DNA of 64,000 bases from assembly GCA_050700055.1 (NCBI GenBank), contig JBOHGE010000007.1, positions 81,204 to 145,203 of the forward strand, given 5' to 3'. Positions within the stretch are counted from its first letter, which is position 1, and each line of letters begins with the position of its first letter. A program made the position numbers and the translations under genes. The stretch is from GCA-003244245 sp050700055. Lineage in GTDB: Bacteria > Actinomycetota > Actinomycetes > Mycobacteriales > Pseudonocardiaceae. The notes under the pieces were generated by a model that saw nothing but the letters and a program-made list of their open reading frames with translations, did no database searches and was not told where the DNA came from. Shown here in pieces: positions 17,596-27,127 of this stretch.

Positions 17596-18813
17596 TCAGG
17601 GCTCGAGGAACCAGGGGCTGGTGTAGGCGACCGCGTAGTTGTTCGCCGGGTGCCCGGGTGGGCCGCGGGTGGCGTTGGGACTGCCCGGGTCGGCGATCCG
17701 CAAGACCGTCCAGGCTCCCTCGTCGAGGTCCAGCGGCACGGTGAAGCGAAAAATGTCACCACAGCGCATCTCGACGACATCGGCCACCACCGGCACCGGT
17801 ACGGCTGGGCGCAGCACCTGTACCTGCAGCGGGCGGCCGAGCCAGGACGGTCCGCGGTCGACGTCGAGGGCAAAGGCAACCGGTCCGTGCCGGTGCCGCA
17901 ACACCGAGCCCATCCGCACGCCACCCGCAGTGGCATCCACCCGCAGGCCCGGCACCCGGGTGGCGAAGAACCTCCGGGCCTGCAGCGCCTCGGCGACCCC
18001 GGCCCGGCTGTGCTCGGTCACCCACAGCCCGGCCCGTCCCATGCCCGGCGGCAAGCCCCAGTTCGTGCCGTGCTCGTCGCTGACGCCCAGCAGCCCGGTC
18101 CGCCAGCCGGCGGCCAGGCAGGCCACCAGCGGGGAGATGCCGCCCGCCGCGACGCCCTGGAACAGGTAGTCATCGCCGCGGTTGAACATCTCCAGGCTGA
18201 CCATCTGCTCAGCAACCGCGGCGGTGTAGTGAAAGCCCGCGAACCTGCCCGCCTCCCGGCCGGGGTGGTTGAAGCCGGCCAGCCCAGCCGCCGGGCGAGC
18301 ACCATCACGGCGGCCGAACCGGCTCAGCCAGGCGTACAGCTCGCCCATCGCCCCCTGCGTCGCGACGTCGGTGAAGTCGTCGGTGAACCATGCGTTGACG
18401 TGTCCCAGGTGCGGGTGCGACCACTCGAAGCCGCGGATTGCGGTGAACTCACCGGGCCGGTCATGGGCGTCGGCTAGCGTGCCGGTACGCCGCCAACCGG
18501 CTCGGTCCAGCCCGATCCCCGGTGTGCCGCCCAGCCCGGTGCCCTCCATTGATGCGCCACGGACCGCGTGATCGGTGAGAGCTGCGACGTCCAAGCCGGC
18601 GGCACGCATGGCGGGAAACGCCGCTTCCGGGTCGCCGGCACCGTCGGAGAGCACCGTGTGGTTGTGCAGGTCGGCGTGCACCAGCACGGTGCCGCGGCTG
18701 ATCCGGGAACAGCGGGCGGCCCCACCTTCGGGTCCCGGAGTGCGCAGCCGCTGACCGGACGCGGCAGACAGCAGCAGCGCCCCGGCGTCCGCCGCCCCTG
18801 GCCCGGCAGTCAC
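17596..18813 (-). CDS. PHP-domain metal-dependent hydrolase (CehA/McbA-like)
   Basis: The 405-residue protein carries the PHP signature early: VHADLHNHTVLSDG (two metal His) and ALTDHAV, then FEWSH, a FNHPG motif and LLGVSDEHGTNWG, which supply further metal ligands. Members are phosphoesterases or amidohydrolases; the substrate cannot be inferred. No signal peptide is clear. The GTG start overlaps the pdxS stop by 4 nt (GTGA), so it is coupled to pdxS. This may mean a link to phosphorylated B6 vitamers, which is only inference from coupling. Confidence 0.8.
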   Translation of the reverse strand: MTAGPGAADAGALLLSAASGQRLRTPGPEGGAARCSRISRGTVLVHADLHNHTVLSDGAGDPEAAFPAMRAAGLDVAALTDHAVRGASMEGTGLGGTPGIGLDRAGWRRTGTLADAHDRPGEFTAIRGFEWSHPHLGHVNAWFTDDFTDVATQGAMGELYAWLSRFGRRDGARPAAGLAGFNHPGREAGRFAGFHYTAAVAEQMVSLEMFNRGDDYLFQGVAAGGISPLVACLAAGWRTGLLGVSDEHGTNWGLPPGMGRAGLWVTEHSRAGVAEALQARRFFATRVPGLRVDATAGGVRMGSVLRHRHGPVAFALDVDRGPSWLGRPLQVQVLRPAVPVPVVADVVEMRCGDIFRFTVPLDLDEGAWTVLRIADPGSPNATRGPPGHPANNYAVAYTSPWFLEP

Positions 18814-19718
18814 CAGCCGCGCTGGGCCAGCCGCTGCCCGTCGGGCAGGTCGCCGAGGTTGATCCCCACCATGGCCGCACCGAGCCCCCGGGACACCTTC
18901 GCCACCATGTCCGGATCGTCGTGGAACGTGGTCGCCTTGACGATCGCCTCCGCACGCTTGGCCGGGTCACCGGACTTGAAGATGCCGGACCCGACGAACA
19001 CCCCTTCGGCACCGAGCTGCATCATCATCGCCGCGTCGGCGGGCGTGGCGATGCCTCCTGCGGTGAACAGCACCACCGGCAACGAGCCGGCCGCGGCGAC
19101 CTCGCGGACCAGCTCCACCGGGGCCGCCAGCTCCTTGGCCGCCGCGAACAGCTCCTCCGGGGGCATCGCGGCCAGGGCTCGGATGCCGGCCCGGATCGCG
19201 CGCATGTGCCGGGTCGCCTCGACCACGTTGCCGGTCCCGGCCTCGCCCTTGGACCGGATCATGGCGGCACCCTCGGAGATCCGGCGCAACGCCTCGCCGA
19301 GGTTGGTGGCCCCGCACACGAACGGCACGGTGAAGGTGAACTTGTCGATGTGGTGGGTCTCGTCGGCCGGGGTGAGCACCTCGGACTCGTCGACGTAGTC
19401 CACCCCGATCGCCTGCAGCACCTGCGCCTCGACGAAGTGCCCGATGCGGGCCTTGGCCATCACCGGGATGGACACCGCCCCGATGATCCCGGCAATCATG
19501 TCCGGATCGCTCATCCGGGCCACGCCGCCCTGCGCGCGGATATCGGCGGGAACCCGCTCCAGCGCCATGACGGCCACCGCACCAGCATCCTCGGCGATCC
19601 TGGCCTGTTCCGGGGTGACCACGTCCATGATCACGCCGCCCTTGAGCATCTCGGCCATCCCGCGCTTGACCCGTGCGGTGCCGAGCCGGGGCTCAGAGTT
19701 GATGGTGTCGGCGAGCAC
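18810..19718 (-). CDS. pdxS: Pyridoxal 5'-phosphate synthase subunit PdxS
   Basis: PdxS is the TIM-barrel synthase that makes PLP from ribose 5-phosphate, glyceraldehyde 3-phosphate and ammonia from PdxT. The 302-residue product is complete: VKRGMAEMLKGGVIMDV (first active-site Lys), PVMAKARIGHFVEAQ (Lys), IRSKGEAGTGNVVEATRH and the late phosphate site LFTAGGIATPADAAMMMQLGAEGVFVGSGIF-like region. GTG start with GAGGAG about 9 nt upstream. Very highly conserved family, no defects seen. Confidence 0.98.
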   Translation of the reverse strand: MLADTINSEPRLGTARVKRGMAEMLKGGVIMDVVTPEQARIAEDAGAVAVMALERVPADIRAQGGVARMSDPDMIAGIIGAVSIPVMAKARIGHFVEAQVLQAIGVDYVDESEVLTPADETHHIDKFTFTVPFVCGATNLGEALRRISEGAAMIRSKGEAGTGNVVEATRHMRAIRAGIRALAAMPPEELFAAAKELAAPVELVREVAAAGSLPVVLFTAGGIATPADAAMMMQLGAEGVFVGSGIFKSGDPAKRAEAIVKATTFHDDPDMVAKVSRGLGAAMVGINLGDLPDGQRLAQRGW

Positions 19719-19879
19719 GACGGTTCACTCCTCAGGGGCAGCCGGACGGGGACCGGTTACCCGATCGTACGTCGGGCCGCTGACAACGTCGCGGTTCCAG
19801 GCTGCTGGGGGGTTGCCTCCACCGGCGGACCGGTGTGAGATCGACCACACCGGTCCGTACAGCCGAGGGTGGGGTACCC

Positions 19880-22003
19880 ATGGGCTCCAAAGGCAACGGT
19901 GAGCGTCCTGATCCCGCGGTAGCGGCGCAGGACCCGTCCCAGATCCGCAATGTGGTCCTGGTCGGACCGTCCGGGGCGGGGAAGACGACGTTGGCGGAGG
20001 CGTTGCTCGCCGCCACCGGCGTGATCAGCCGGGTGGGCACGGTCACCGACGGCACCACGGTATGTGACCACGACCCGGCCGCGGTCCGCCAGCAACGGTC
20101 GGTGACGCTGGCCATCGCACCACTGCAACACGCCGGCATCAAGATCAACCTTGTGGACACCCCCGGTTACGCCGATTTCGTGGGCGAGCTGCGCGCCGGG
20201 CTACGGGCGGCCGACTCGGCCTTGTTCGTGGTGTGCGCCGGCGAGGGCGTCGATCCCGCCACGGTCGCGTTGTGGCAGGAGTGTGCGGAAGTGGGCCTAC
20301 CGCGGGCGGTGGTGGTCAGCCGGCTGGACCACCCCCGGGCCGACCTGGACGGCGCGATCGCCGCCTGCCGGGCGGCCTTCGGCAACGGGGTACTACCGCT
20401 GTACCTGCCGGTACGCGACGGGGCAGGCGAGGTCACCGGGTTGGTCGGGCTGCTGTCGCAGCGGCTGGTCGACTACCGCAACGGGTACCCGCCGGTGCGA
20501 GGTGACGGGTTGGACAGCGCGGTGGACACCGACGAGCTCACCGAGGCCCGCAACGAGCTCATCGAGGGAATCATCGCCGAGAGCGAGAACGAGTCGCTGA
20601 TGGACCGCTACCTCGACGGCGCGGACCTCGCCGTCGAGGAGCTGATCGACGACCTGGAGACCGCGGTCACCCGTGGCTCGTTCTACCCGGTGATACCGGT
20701 GTGTGCCGGCACCGGGGTGGGGCTCGCCGAGCTCCTGGAAGTGGTCACCGGCGCGTTCCCGGCCCCGGGCAAGCACACCCCGCCCCCGGTGACCCGGCCC
20801 GATGGGACGGCCCACCCCGCGGTCGACGTGGACCCCACCGCACCGCTGGTCGCCGAGGTGGTACGCACCACCGTCGACCCCTACCAAGGCCGGGTCTCCC
20901 TGGTGCGAGTGTTCTCCGGCACGTTGCACCCAGACCGTCCCGTGCACGTCTCCGGCCATGGACTCGCCGACCGCGGACACGCCGACCACGACGTCGACGA
21001 GCGGGTGGCGCACGTCTACACCCCGCTGGGCGGCACGCTGAACGAGGTACCCCATTGCGTGGCCGGCGATCTCTGCGCAGTAACCAAGGTGGTCTCCGCA
21101 GCGACCGGGGACACCCTGTCCGCGCCTGACAACCCGCTGCTGATGACGCCGTGGACGATGCCTGAGCCGCTGCTGCCGGTGGCCGTGGTGGGCCGTAGCC
21201 GCAGCGACGAGGACGCGTTGGCCCGCGGGCTGGGCCGGCTGGTGGCCGCTGATCCGACACTACGGCTGGAGCGCAACGCCGAGACCCACCAGATGGTGCT
21301 GTGGTGCATGGGCGAGGCGCATGCCGACGTCGTGCTGTCCCGGCTACGTGCGGTCGGCGCCGACGTGGACACCGAGCCGGTCGTGGTGCCGCTGCGGCAG
21401 ACCTTCGGCGGCCCCACCAAGGGCCACGGCCGGCACGTCAAGCAGTCCGGCGGGCACGGCCAGTACGCGGTGTGCGACATCGAGGTGGAACCGCTGCCTC
21501 GGGGGTCGGGGTTCGAGTTCCTGGACAAGGTGGTCGGCGGTGCGGTACCGCACCAGTTCATTCCCAGTGTGGAGAAGGGGGTGCGGGCGCAGATGGAACG
21601 GGGCCTGGGCAACAGCGGATTACCGCTGGTGGACATCCGGGTCACGCTGTTCGACGGCAAGGCGCACAGCGTGGACTCCTCCGACGCGGCCTTCCAGATG
21701 GCGGGGGCGCTGGCACTGCGGGATGCCGCGGAGAAGGGCAACGTGGTCATGCTGGAGCCGTTGGACGAGGTGGAGGTGCGGATGCCCGACGAGTACCTGG
21801 GCACCGTGCTGGGAGACCTGTCCACCCGGCGAGGTCGGGTACTGGGCACCGAGACCGACCAGGCCGGCCGGATGCTGGTCCGCGCCGAGGTGCCGGCGGC
21901 CGAGCTGCTGCGCTACGCCGTCGACCTGCGCGGGTTGACCTCGGGCACCGCTGGGTTCACCCGACGTTTCTGCCGCTATGCGCCGGCTCCCGCCGGCTCG
22001 TGA
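19880..22003 (+). CDS. Elongation factor G-like GTPase (EF-G2)
   Basis: The product of about 707 residues has the EF-G domain order. It shows G1 GPSGAGKT, G3 NLVDTPGYADF and a G4 that reads VVSRLDH, not the classical NKxD, as in EF-G2/FusA2-like paralogs. Domains II-V follow with GGPTKGHGRHVKQSGGHGQYA and a C-terminal EF-G fold. It is not the housekeeping EF-G, which sits in the str operon; its role in ribosome function is uncertain. The ATG at 19880 is preceded by a G-rich stretch; an in-frame start at 19835 adds 15 residues without family features. Confidence 0.9.
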   Translation: MGSKGNGERPDPAVAAQDPSQIRNVVLVGPSGAGKTTLAEALLAATGVISRVGTVTDGTTVCDHDPAAVRQQRSVTLAIAPLQHAGIKINLVDTPGYADFVGELRAGLRAADSALFVVCAGEGVDPATVALWQECAEVGLPRAVVVSRLDHPRADLDGAIAACRAAFGNGVLPLYLPVRDGAGEVTGLVGLLSQRLVDYRNGYPPVRGDGLDSAVDTDELTEARNELIEGIIAESENESLMDRYLDGADLAVEELIDDLETAVTRGSFYPVIPVCAGTGVGLAELLEVVTGAFPAPGKHTPPPVTRPDGTAHPAVDVDPTAPLVAEVVRTTVDPYQGRVSLVRVFSGTLHPDRPVHVSGHGLADRGHADHDVDERVAHVYTPLGGTLNEVPHCVAGDLCAVTKVVSAATGDTLSAPDNPLLMTPWTMPEPLLPVAVVGRSRSDEDALARGLGRLVAADPTLRLERNAETHQMVLWCMGEAHADVVLSRLRAVGADVDTEPVVVPLRQTFGGPTKGHGRHVKQSGGHGQYAVCDIEVEPLPRGSGFEFLDKVVGGAVPHQFIPSVEKGVRAQMERGLGNSGLPLVDIRVTLFDGKAHSVDSSDAAFQMAGALALRDAAEKGNVVMLEPLDEVEVRMPDEYLGTVLGDLSTRRGRVLGTETDQAGRMLVRAEVPAAELLRYAVDLRGLTSGTAGFTRRFCRYAPAPAGS

Positions 22004-22027
22004 GTGGCATCGAGTGCCATAACACTG

Positions 22028-22540
22028 TTACCCACTCACGACGAAGTTGCTGGGCAGCGTGGGTTCGGCGATGTCGAAATAGCGCGGCAGGGGTACCCGA
22101 CCAGCCAGCCGCAGCCACCGCACACTGCGATGCGAACGCAACGCCAGAGTGTCGCGCACCGCGTCGTTGTAGACCCGCCGGGCGATCATCACCCGCTGCT
22201 CGGCATCGGCCAACCGGCGAGCGTAGGCGGGTTCGAGGGCAGCCCGGTCCAGCAGGACCAGCGCGCGGCTCAGCTCGTTCTCGACCTCCTCACGGGTGGC
22301 GTGCGGCACCGCAGATGCGGTGGTCTGCAGCACCGCCTCAGCGGCCCAGCACAGGGCGCTACCACCAGCCAGGACACCGTCAAGGGCACTGACCGCACGT
22401 GCCCGGCGACACAGCGCACTGTCCAGCGCAGCCCACGCGGCATCGGTCCGCACCTGCAACCGGTCCAACCGGGTGGCCGCGCTCATCGCACTCACCGCCG
22501 TGATCATCAACCCGGTGACCACCACCCCAGCAACTCTCAT
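22028..22540 (-). CDS. LemA-like exported/membrane protein
   Basis: The 170-residue protein has an N-terminal hydrophobic segment (VAGVVVTGLMITAVSAMSAA) then helical regions and the conserved end ARRVYNDAVRDTLALRSHRSVRWLRLAGRVPLPRYFDI-like, shared with LemA-type proteins. The ATG at 22540 overlaps the pimA stop (ATGA), so it is coupled to mannoside synthesis genes. Function unknown; envelope location is likely. Confidence 0.7.
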   Translation of the reverse strand: MRVAGVVVTGLMITAVSAMSAATRLDRLQVRTDAAWAALDSALCRRARAVSALDGVLAGGSALCWAAEAVLQTTASAVPHATREEVENELSRALVLLDRAALEPAYARRLADAEQRVMIARRVYNDAVRDTLALRSHRSVRWLRLAGRVPLPRYFDIAEPTLPSNFVVSG

Positions 22541-23703
22541 CGAGCGACTCTAACCCCTGGCCGGCTGCTACCGGGTGACCCAGGCGGTAGCCGGCGCGGA
22601 TCGGCGGCCACCGCCGTCTCGTACACCTGCACCACTCGCCGCGCCACCACCGGCCAGTCCCACATCGCGACCCGCCGGCGGCCGGCGGCGGCCAGCGCGG
22701 CCCGCCGGCCCGGATCGTCGAGCAGGTCTCCCAGCGCTTCGGACAGCGCGGCCGGCACGCCGGCCGGGACGAGCACACCGGCCCGCCCGCCATCGAGCAC
22801 CAGGCGGAAGGCGTCGAGATCACTGGCCACCACAGGGGCGCCGGCGGCCATCGCCTCGGTGAGCACGATGCCGAAGCTCTCCCCACCGAGCGCGGGGACA
22901 CACAGCACGTCCACGCTCGCCAGCACGGCCGCCTTGCCATCGTCGCCCAGCCCACTCAAGACCCGGATCCGGGCGGCCAGTTCCGGGCCGGCGGTGCGCC
23001 GCAGGGCCGCAGCGTCGCCGTCCCCGACCACCAGCAGGCGCAGACCTGGTCGGGTCTTGGCTAGCGAGCGCAGCGCCGCCAGCAGCACCGACATGCCCTT
23101 GCGGGGCTCGTCGAAGCGGCCCACGAAGCCGACCGTGCCACCGGGCCGCGGATACCCGGATAGTGGCGCAGCTGCGGTGAACTGCGCCACGTCGACTCCG
23201 TTGGGGATCTCCACGGCATCCCCGCCGAGGTATTCCACCTGCACCCGCCGGGCCAGCGCGGAGACCGCGATCCGGGCAGTGATCTTCTCCATCGGGAGCT
23301 GCAGCAGGCCATGCGCCGCGACCAGCGCCCAGGACCGGGTGGTGGCGACGTGGAAGGTCGCCACCACGGGCCGGTCAGCGAGCGCCAAGGCGATCAGCGA
23401 CAGGCTCGGCGCGACGGGCTCGTGCAGGTGCAGCACGTCGAAGTCGTGGTCGTGCAGCCAGCGCCGGACCCGGCTGACCGCGACCGGTCCGAACGCCAGC
23501 GGGGCGACCGAGCCGTTGTAGGGCACCCCCACCGCCCGCCCCGCCGGGGTGACGAATTCCGGCACCGGAACACCGACCGCCGCCGGAGCGAGCACCTGCA
23601 CCTGGTGGCCGAAGCTGCGCAGACCCCTGGCCAGGCCGAGCACGTGCGCCTGCACTCCACCCCGCGCAGCGATGGAATACGGGCACACCATCCCGATCCG
23701 CAC
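22537..23703 (-). CDS. pimA: Phosphatidylinositol alpha-mannosyltransferase PimA
   Basis: PimA adds the first mannose from GDP-mannose to phosphatidylinositol on the inner face of the membrane. The 388-residue GT-B (GT4) protein shows IGMVCPYSIAARGGVQAHV, VLHLHEPVAPS, IPNGVD, VGFVGRFDEPRKG and the E-x7-E motif in GGESFGIVLTEAMAAGAPVV. The GTG at 23701-23703 gives the standard N-terminus; upstream sequence lies in patA. It is 7 nt after patA and overlaps the LemA-like gene. Confidence 0.95.
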   Translation of the reverse strand: MRIGMVCPYSIAARGGVQAHVLGLARGLRSFGHQVQVLAPAAVGVPVPEFVTPAGRAVGVPYNGSVAPLAFGPVAVSRVRRWLHDHDFDVLHLHEPVAPSLSLIALALADRPVVATFHVATTRSWALVAAHGLLQLPMEKITARIAVSALARRVQVEYLGGDAVEIPNGVDVAQFTAAAPLSGYPRPGGTVGFVGRFDEPRKGMSVLLAALRSLAKTRPGLRLLVVGDGDAAALRRTAGPELAARIRVLSGLGDDGKAAVLASVDVLCVPALGGESFGIVLTEAMAAGAPVVASDLDAFRLVLDGGRAGVLVPAGVPAALSEALGDLLDDPGRRAALAAAGRRRVAMWDWPVVARRVVQVYETAVAADPRRLPPGSPGSSRPGVRVAR

Positions 23704-23710
23704 CGGCTCA

Positions 23711-24622
23711 CTATCCCCCGTCACGCAGCCGGTGCACCGGCAGGTCATCGATCCCCAGCAGGTCATCGATCCACAGCGGCTGCAGCATGTGCCAGTCCTG
23801 CGGGTGCGCCGCGATGTCAGCGGCGAAGCAATCCGCCATGTGCTGGGTGACCTCCGCCGCGGAACGCCCCGGCACGACAACGGGCGGGTGAAAGCGAATT
23901 CCCCACCCGTCAGGGGTGAACCAGCAACCGATCACCAGCAGGGTGGCACCGGTGACCGCGGCCAGCCGGGCCGGCCCGAGCGGCATCCGGGCGGCGGCGC
24001 CGAAGAAGGTGACGGTGGCCCCAACACCGGTGAGGTCCCGGTCGGCGAGCAGGCACACCACGCCGCCCGCGCGCAACCGGCGCAGCAGGCGTGGTATAGG
24101 GCTGCCCGCCCCGGTCAGCGGGACGATGTCAAAGCCCAGCGAGGCGCGATAATCGACGAAACGCCGGTACAGCGCCTCCGGACGCAGCCGCTCGACCACG
24201 GTGCTGAACACCCCGTGCCGCCGGACGAGCCACAACCCGGCCATATCCCAGTTACCGCTGTGCGGCAGCACCACCACCACTCCGCGGCCGCTGTCCAGCG
24301 CCGCGTCCAAGTGCTCGACCCCGTACATCGCACCATCCAGCCGGTCCAGCAGCGTGGCGTGGTCGGCGCCGGGCAGCGTAAAGGTCTCCTGCCAGTACCG
24401 GGCGTAGGACCGCAGCCCTTCCCTGACCAGTGCGTCGAGCTGCACCGGCGTGGCGCCGGGCACCACCCGGGCAAGGTTGCGCCGCAGCTGGCGGGCACCG
24501 GGGCCGTCCCGGCGGGCGGCCAGATCCGCGCCGGCTCGGAACACCCCGGCGGTCAGTCCCTCCGGTGCGACCCGGGCCAACCGCCACCCCGTCGCGTACC
24601 CGAGATCGGCCAGCCGGCTCAT
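23711..24622 (-). CDS. patA: Phosphatidylinositol mannoside acyltransferase PatA
   Basis: This membrane-associated LpxL/HtrB-family enzyme acylates the mannose on PIM. The 303-residue protein has the acyltransferase H-x4-D motif in VVLPHSGNWDMAG and a second conserved block DRDLTGVGATVTFFG. It starts at the ATG at 24622, which overlaps the pgsA stop (ATGA), and is followed by pimA. Confidence 0.94.
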   Translation of the reverse strand: MSRLADLGYATGWRLARVAPEGLTAGVFRAGADLAARRDGPGARQLRRNLARVVPGATPVQLDALVREGLRSYARYWQETFTLPGADHATLLDRLDGAMYGVEHLDAALDSGRGVVVVLPHSGNWDMAGLWLVRRHGVFSTVVERLRPEALYRRFVDYRASLGFDIVPLTGAGSPIPRLLRRLRAGGVVCLLADRDLTGVGATVTFFGAAARMPLGPARLAAVTGATLLVIGCWFTPDGWGIRFHPPVVVPGRSAAEVTQHMADCFAADIAAHPQDWHMLQPLWIDDLLGIDDLPVHRLRDGG

Positions 24623-25233
24623 CCCGTCTCGCGTTCCCGGGCGCTGCGCCACACGGCCAGCATCCGCTGGGTCACGGTCACCAGTTGCAGGACCGCGAGC
24701 GACCACAGCGCGATGTCGAGCGCGAAGGGCACGCCGAGCCCGGTCAGCCCGGCCCCCACCAGCGCGATGATGAAGCGCTCCGCACGCTCCACCATCCCCC
24801 CGTCCGCGGACAGGCCGGTGGCTTCGGCCCGGGCCTTGACATACGAGATCACCTGTGCGCTCACCAGGCAGAACAACGCCGCCACCGCCAACGGCCGATC
24901 GTCTCCCGCGCCGAAACACCACCAGGTCAGCCCGGCGAACAGCGCCCCGTCGGCGATCCGGTCGCAGGTGGCGTCCAGCACCGCACCGAACGGGGTGCCG
25001 TAGCCGCGAGCCCGGGCGACCGCTCCGTCGAGCAGGTCGAACAACACGAAGAACGTCACCGCGATGGTGCCGGCCAGCAGCTGGTCGCGAGGAAAGAACC
25101 ACAGTGCCGACGCGACCGTGCCCACGCTGCCGGTCACTGTGACGGCATCCGGCCCGACCCCGGCCCGGAACAACCAGCAACCCGCGGGGTCCAGGAACCG
25201 GGCGACGGACGCGCGGGCGAAGATGTTCAGCAT
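24619..25233 (-). CDS. pgsA: Phosphatidylinositol phosphate synthase (CDP-alcohol phosphotransferase)
   Basis: The 204-residue multi-pass enzyme joins CDP-diacylglycerol and inositol phosphate to make PI phosphate, the PIM precursor. The family signature D-x2-DG-x2-AR-x8-G-x3-D-x3-D is complete (DLLDGAVARARGYGTPFG, then D and D). The ATG at 25233 (MLNIFARASVARFLDP) fits the family. It is first of the pgsA-patA-pimA operon, 40 nt downstream of the HIT gene. Confidence 0.95.
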   Translation of the reverse strand: MLNIFARASVARFLDPAGCWLFRAGVGPDAVTVTGSVGTVASALWFFPRDQLLAGTIAVTFFVLFDLLDGAVARARGYGTPFGAVLDATCDRIADGALFAGLTWWCFGAGDDRPLAVAALFCLVSAQVISYVKARAEATGLSADGGMVERAERFIIALVGAGLTGLGVPFALDIALWSLAVLQLVTVTQRMLAVWRSARERETG

Positions 25234-25273
25234 CGTGGGCCTCCGTACCGCCGTCGGACCACTGAGATGACGT

Positions 25274-25897
25274 TCAGGACAGCTCTTTCCACGCGTCCAC
25301 CAACCGCGTATGGGTTTCCGATAACAGCTGTGGCAGCACCTTGGTCCCCGCGATGACCGGCATGAAGTTGACGTCTCCGCCCCACCTGGGTACCACGTGC
25401 TGGTGCAGGTGCGCGGCGATCCCGGCACCACCGATAGCGCCCTGGTTGATCCCGATGTTGAAACCGTGTGGCGCAGCCGCACGGCGTGCGGCCCGCATGG
25501 CCCGCTGGGTGAAAGCCGCGAGCTCGGCGGTCTCCTCGGTGGTCAGATCAGGGTAATCGGCGACGTGCCGGTATGGCACCACCATGAGGTGGCCAGGGTT
25601 GTAGGGATAGAGGTTCAGCACGGCATAGACCATGCTGCCACGGGCGACCACCAGACCCGCTGCATCGTCCATCGTGATGATCCGGCAGAACGGGCACTGA
25701 GCCGCGCCGGCCTCATGTCCGGACTTGCCTTCGCCCTTGATGTACGCCATCCGGTGCGGTGTCCATAGTCGCTGCATCCCGTCTGGTGCACCGACCCCGT
25801 ACTGGACCGGGAACTCCGCGGCGGTGCCCCCGGCGGAGTCGTCGCCACTGGAGTCGTGGTCCGCGGCCGTACCCTCCGCAGCCCGCGGTGCGATCAC
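25274..25897 (-). CDS. HIT-family hydrolase / Ap4A phosphorylase-like
   Basis: A HIT-domain protein of about 207 residues. FCRIITMDDAAGLVVARG and NLYPYNPGHLMVVPYRHV precede the histidine triad HLHQHVVPRW. Related actinobacterial proteins encoded next to pgsA act on Ap4A. I take the GTG at 25895-25897 as start because AAGGGGG is about 8 nt upstream; a frame extending to 26023 has no family features. Unlike the usual order, no thrS gene lies upstream; an unrelated small gene is there instead. Confidence 0.85.
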   Translation of the reverse strand: MIAPRAAEGTAADHDSSGDDSAGGTAAEFPVQYGVGAPDGMQRLWTPHRMAYIKGEGKSGHEAGAAQCPFCRIITMDDAAGLVVARGSMVYAVLNLYPYNPGHLMVVPYRHVADYPDLTTEETAELAAFTQRAMRAARRAAAPHGFNIGINQGAIGGAGIAAHLHQHVVPRWGGDVNFMPVIAGTKVLPQLLSETHTRLVDAWKELS

Positions 25898-26146
25898 AAC
25901 GTCGCCCCCTTGGCGAGCTGGATAGTTGGGGCCGGCGCGGCCACGAGAACTCCTTGGCGTGCAGCGGTCTGGTCCGGCTGCCGATGCTAGCGAAATTAAG
26001 TCGTTGCCTGTGATTACCCCCACAATCGTCCTCGAGCGGCGGTAACGGTACGGACCACCTTCGTTAAGAGCTTAAGTTCTCAGGACGGGGCGAGACCGAC
26101 CGCTGCCGGCGTGACGCTTGCGGCACGAGAGTCCGGGAGGCCGCTG

Positions 26147-26377
26147 ATGTGGTTCATACCCGACGTCACTCCGGAGGCTGCCGCCTCAGCCGAGTTCGCG
26201 TTGCCCACGCTGGCGCAGGCCAAGATACGCTCCGATGAGCTCAACGCCACTGAGCGTGAACTCATCGCCGACCTGTTCGCTGTGCTGGAGAGCTTGGTCG
26301 TGCGCGCCGAGCTGCCCGCCGAAGCACAAGGCAGGTACGACCAAGCGGTACTCAAGTTGGCTCAGCGTCACGACTGA
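26147..26377 (+). CDS. Small hypothetical protein
   Basis: A 76-residue soluble protein, MWFIPDVTPEAAASAEFAL followed by a helical, charged stretch (ELNATERELIADLFAVLESLVVRAELP) likely to form a helical hairpin. The ATG at 26147 has GGGAGG 6 nt upstream, better than the in-frame codon at 26111. Family not recognised. It converges with the proline-rich protein gene across an 18-nt gap. Confidence 0.55.
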   Translation: MWFIPDVTPEAAASAEFALPTLAQAKIRSDELNATERELIADLFAVLESLVVRAELPAEAQGRYDQAVLKLAQRHD

Positions 26378-26395
26378 CCGATCACCACAGAATCT

Positions 26396-27127
26396 CTACA
26401 GCCCTGGCAGCAACCCGCCCAGCATCGCCATCGCCGGCCGGGTCGCGTCCTCGACGACCGGCACGACCTCCTGAACCGGCACGGCAGCCGCGGTGCCGCT
26501 GGAGCGCTTCTCGCGCGCAGCCGGCGGCTCCAATACCTCACCCACCGGAGTGACCCGATCAACTCCCGCCGCGGCGGGATCAAGCACCGGGTTCACCGGC
26601 GTGATCGGACCCGCGGGCGGGTGGTCAGCTGGCGGCGCGGACGAATGCCAGGGAGGCTGCCCAGTCCGCGGAGGTGCACCGGTTTCAGCCGACGCATCCA
26701 CGGACACCGGTTTGTTGCGGTACACCCGGGCCGGCCGCGCTGATGTGGCCGGAGCCTTCTGAACGAATGCTTGAGGACTGACAGCAACCGGCGCGGCGGA
26801 CATGCGCGCAGCAGCCGCTGACTCCCCGTACTCATCCACAGCACCAAGTACCGGACCCGGCGTGACCGGAGGGTAGCTGGGCAGAGCTGCAGAGTCGCCG
26901 GTGGGTGAGCCGTCACCGACCTGTACCGCGCTGGCCAACACGGATCCACAGGCCAGCACAGTCCCAGCGGCCAGACCCAAGGCGCGGCCGACCAGGACCG
27001 CATGCCGACCGGATGACCAAACGGGGGCTCCGGAAACGCCGGCTGCGGCCTGGGCACCACCGACCCAGGCGATCAACGCGGTGGCGGAGGGCCCGGAGCC
27101 CACCTTCCTACGACGGCGCGCAGTCAT
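26396..27127 (-). CDS. Exported Pro/Ala-rich protein of unknown function
   Basis: The 243-residue protein begins with a basic stretch (MTARRRRKVGSG) and has a hydrophobic segment at about residues 46-68 (LVGRALGLAAGTVLACGSVLASAV), which could be a signal or anchor. A low-complexity Pro/Ala region follows, and it ends MAMLGGLLPGL. No domain is recognised. A hydrophobic C-terminal LPGL tail is seen in other actinomycete exported proteins. Envelope location is inferred. Confidence 0.6.
   Translation of the reverse strand: MTARRRRKVGSGPSATALIAWVGGAQAAAGVSGAPVWSSGRHAVLVGRALGLAAGTVLACGSVLASAVQVGDGSPTGDSAALPSYPPVTPGPVLGAVDEYGESAAAARMSAAPVAVSPQAFVQKAPATSARPARVYRNKPVSVDASAETGAPPRTGQPPWHSSAPPADHPPAGPITPVNPVLDPAAAGVDRVTPVGEVLEPPAAREKRSSGTAAAVPVQEVVPVVEDATRPAMAMLGGLLPGL

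Noticed and set aside
22004..23521. 505-codon plus frame over the LemA-like and pimA genes
   Set aside because: Antisense low-complexity Ser/Thr/Pro shadow; pimA on the other strand has all family motifs.
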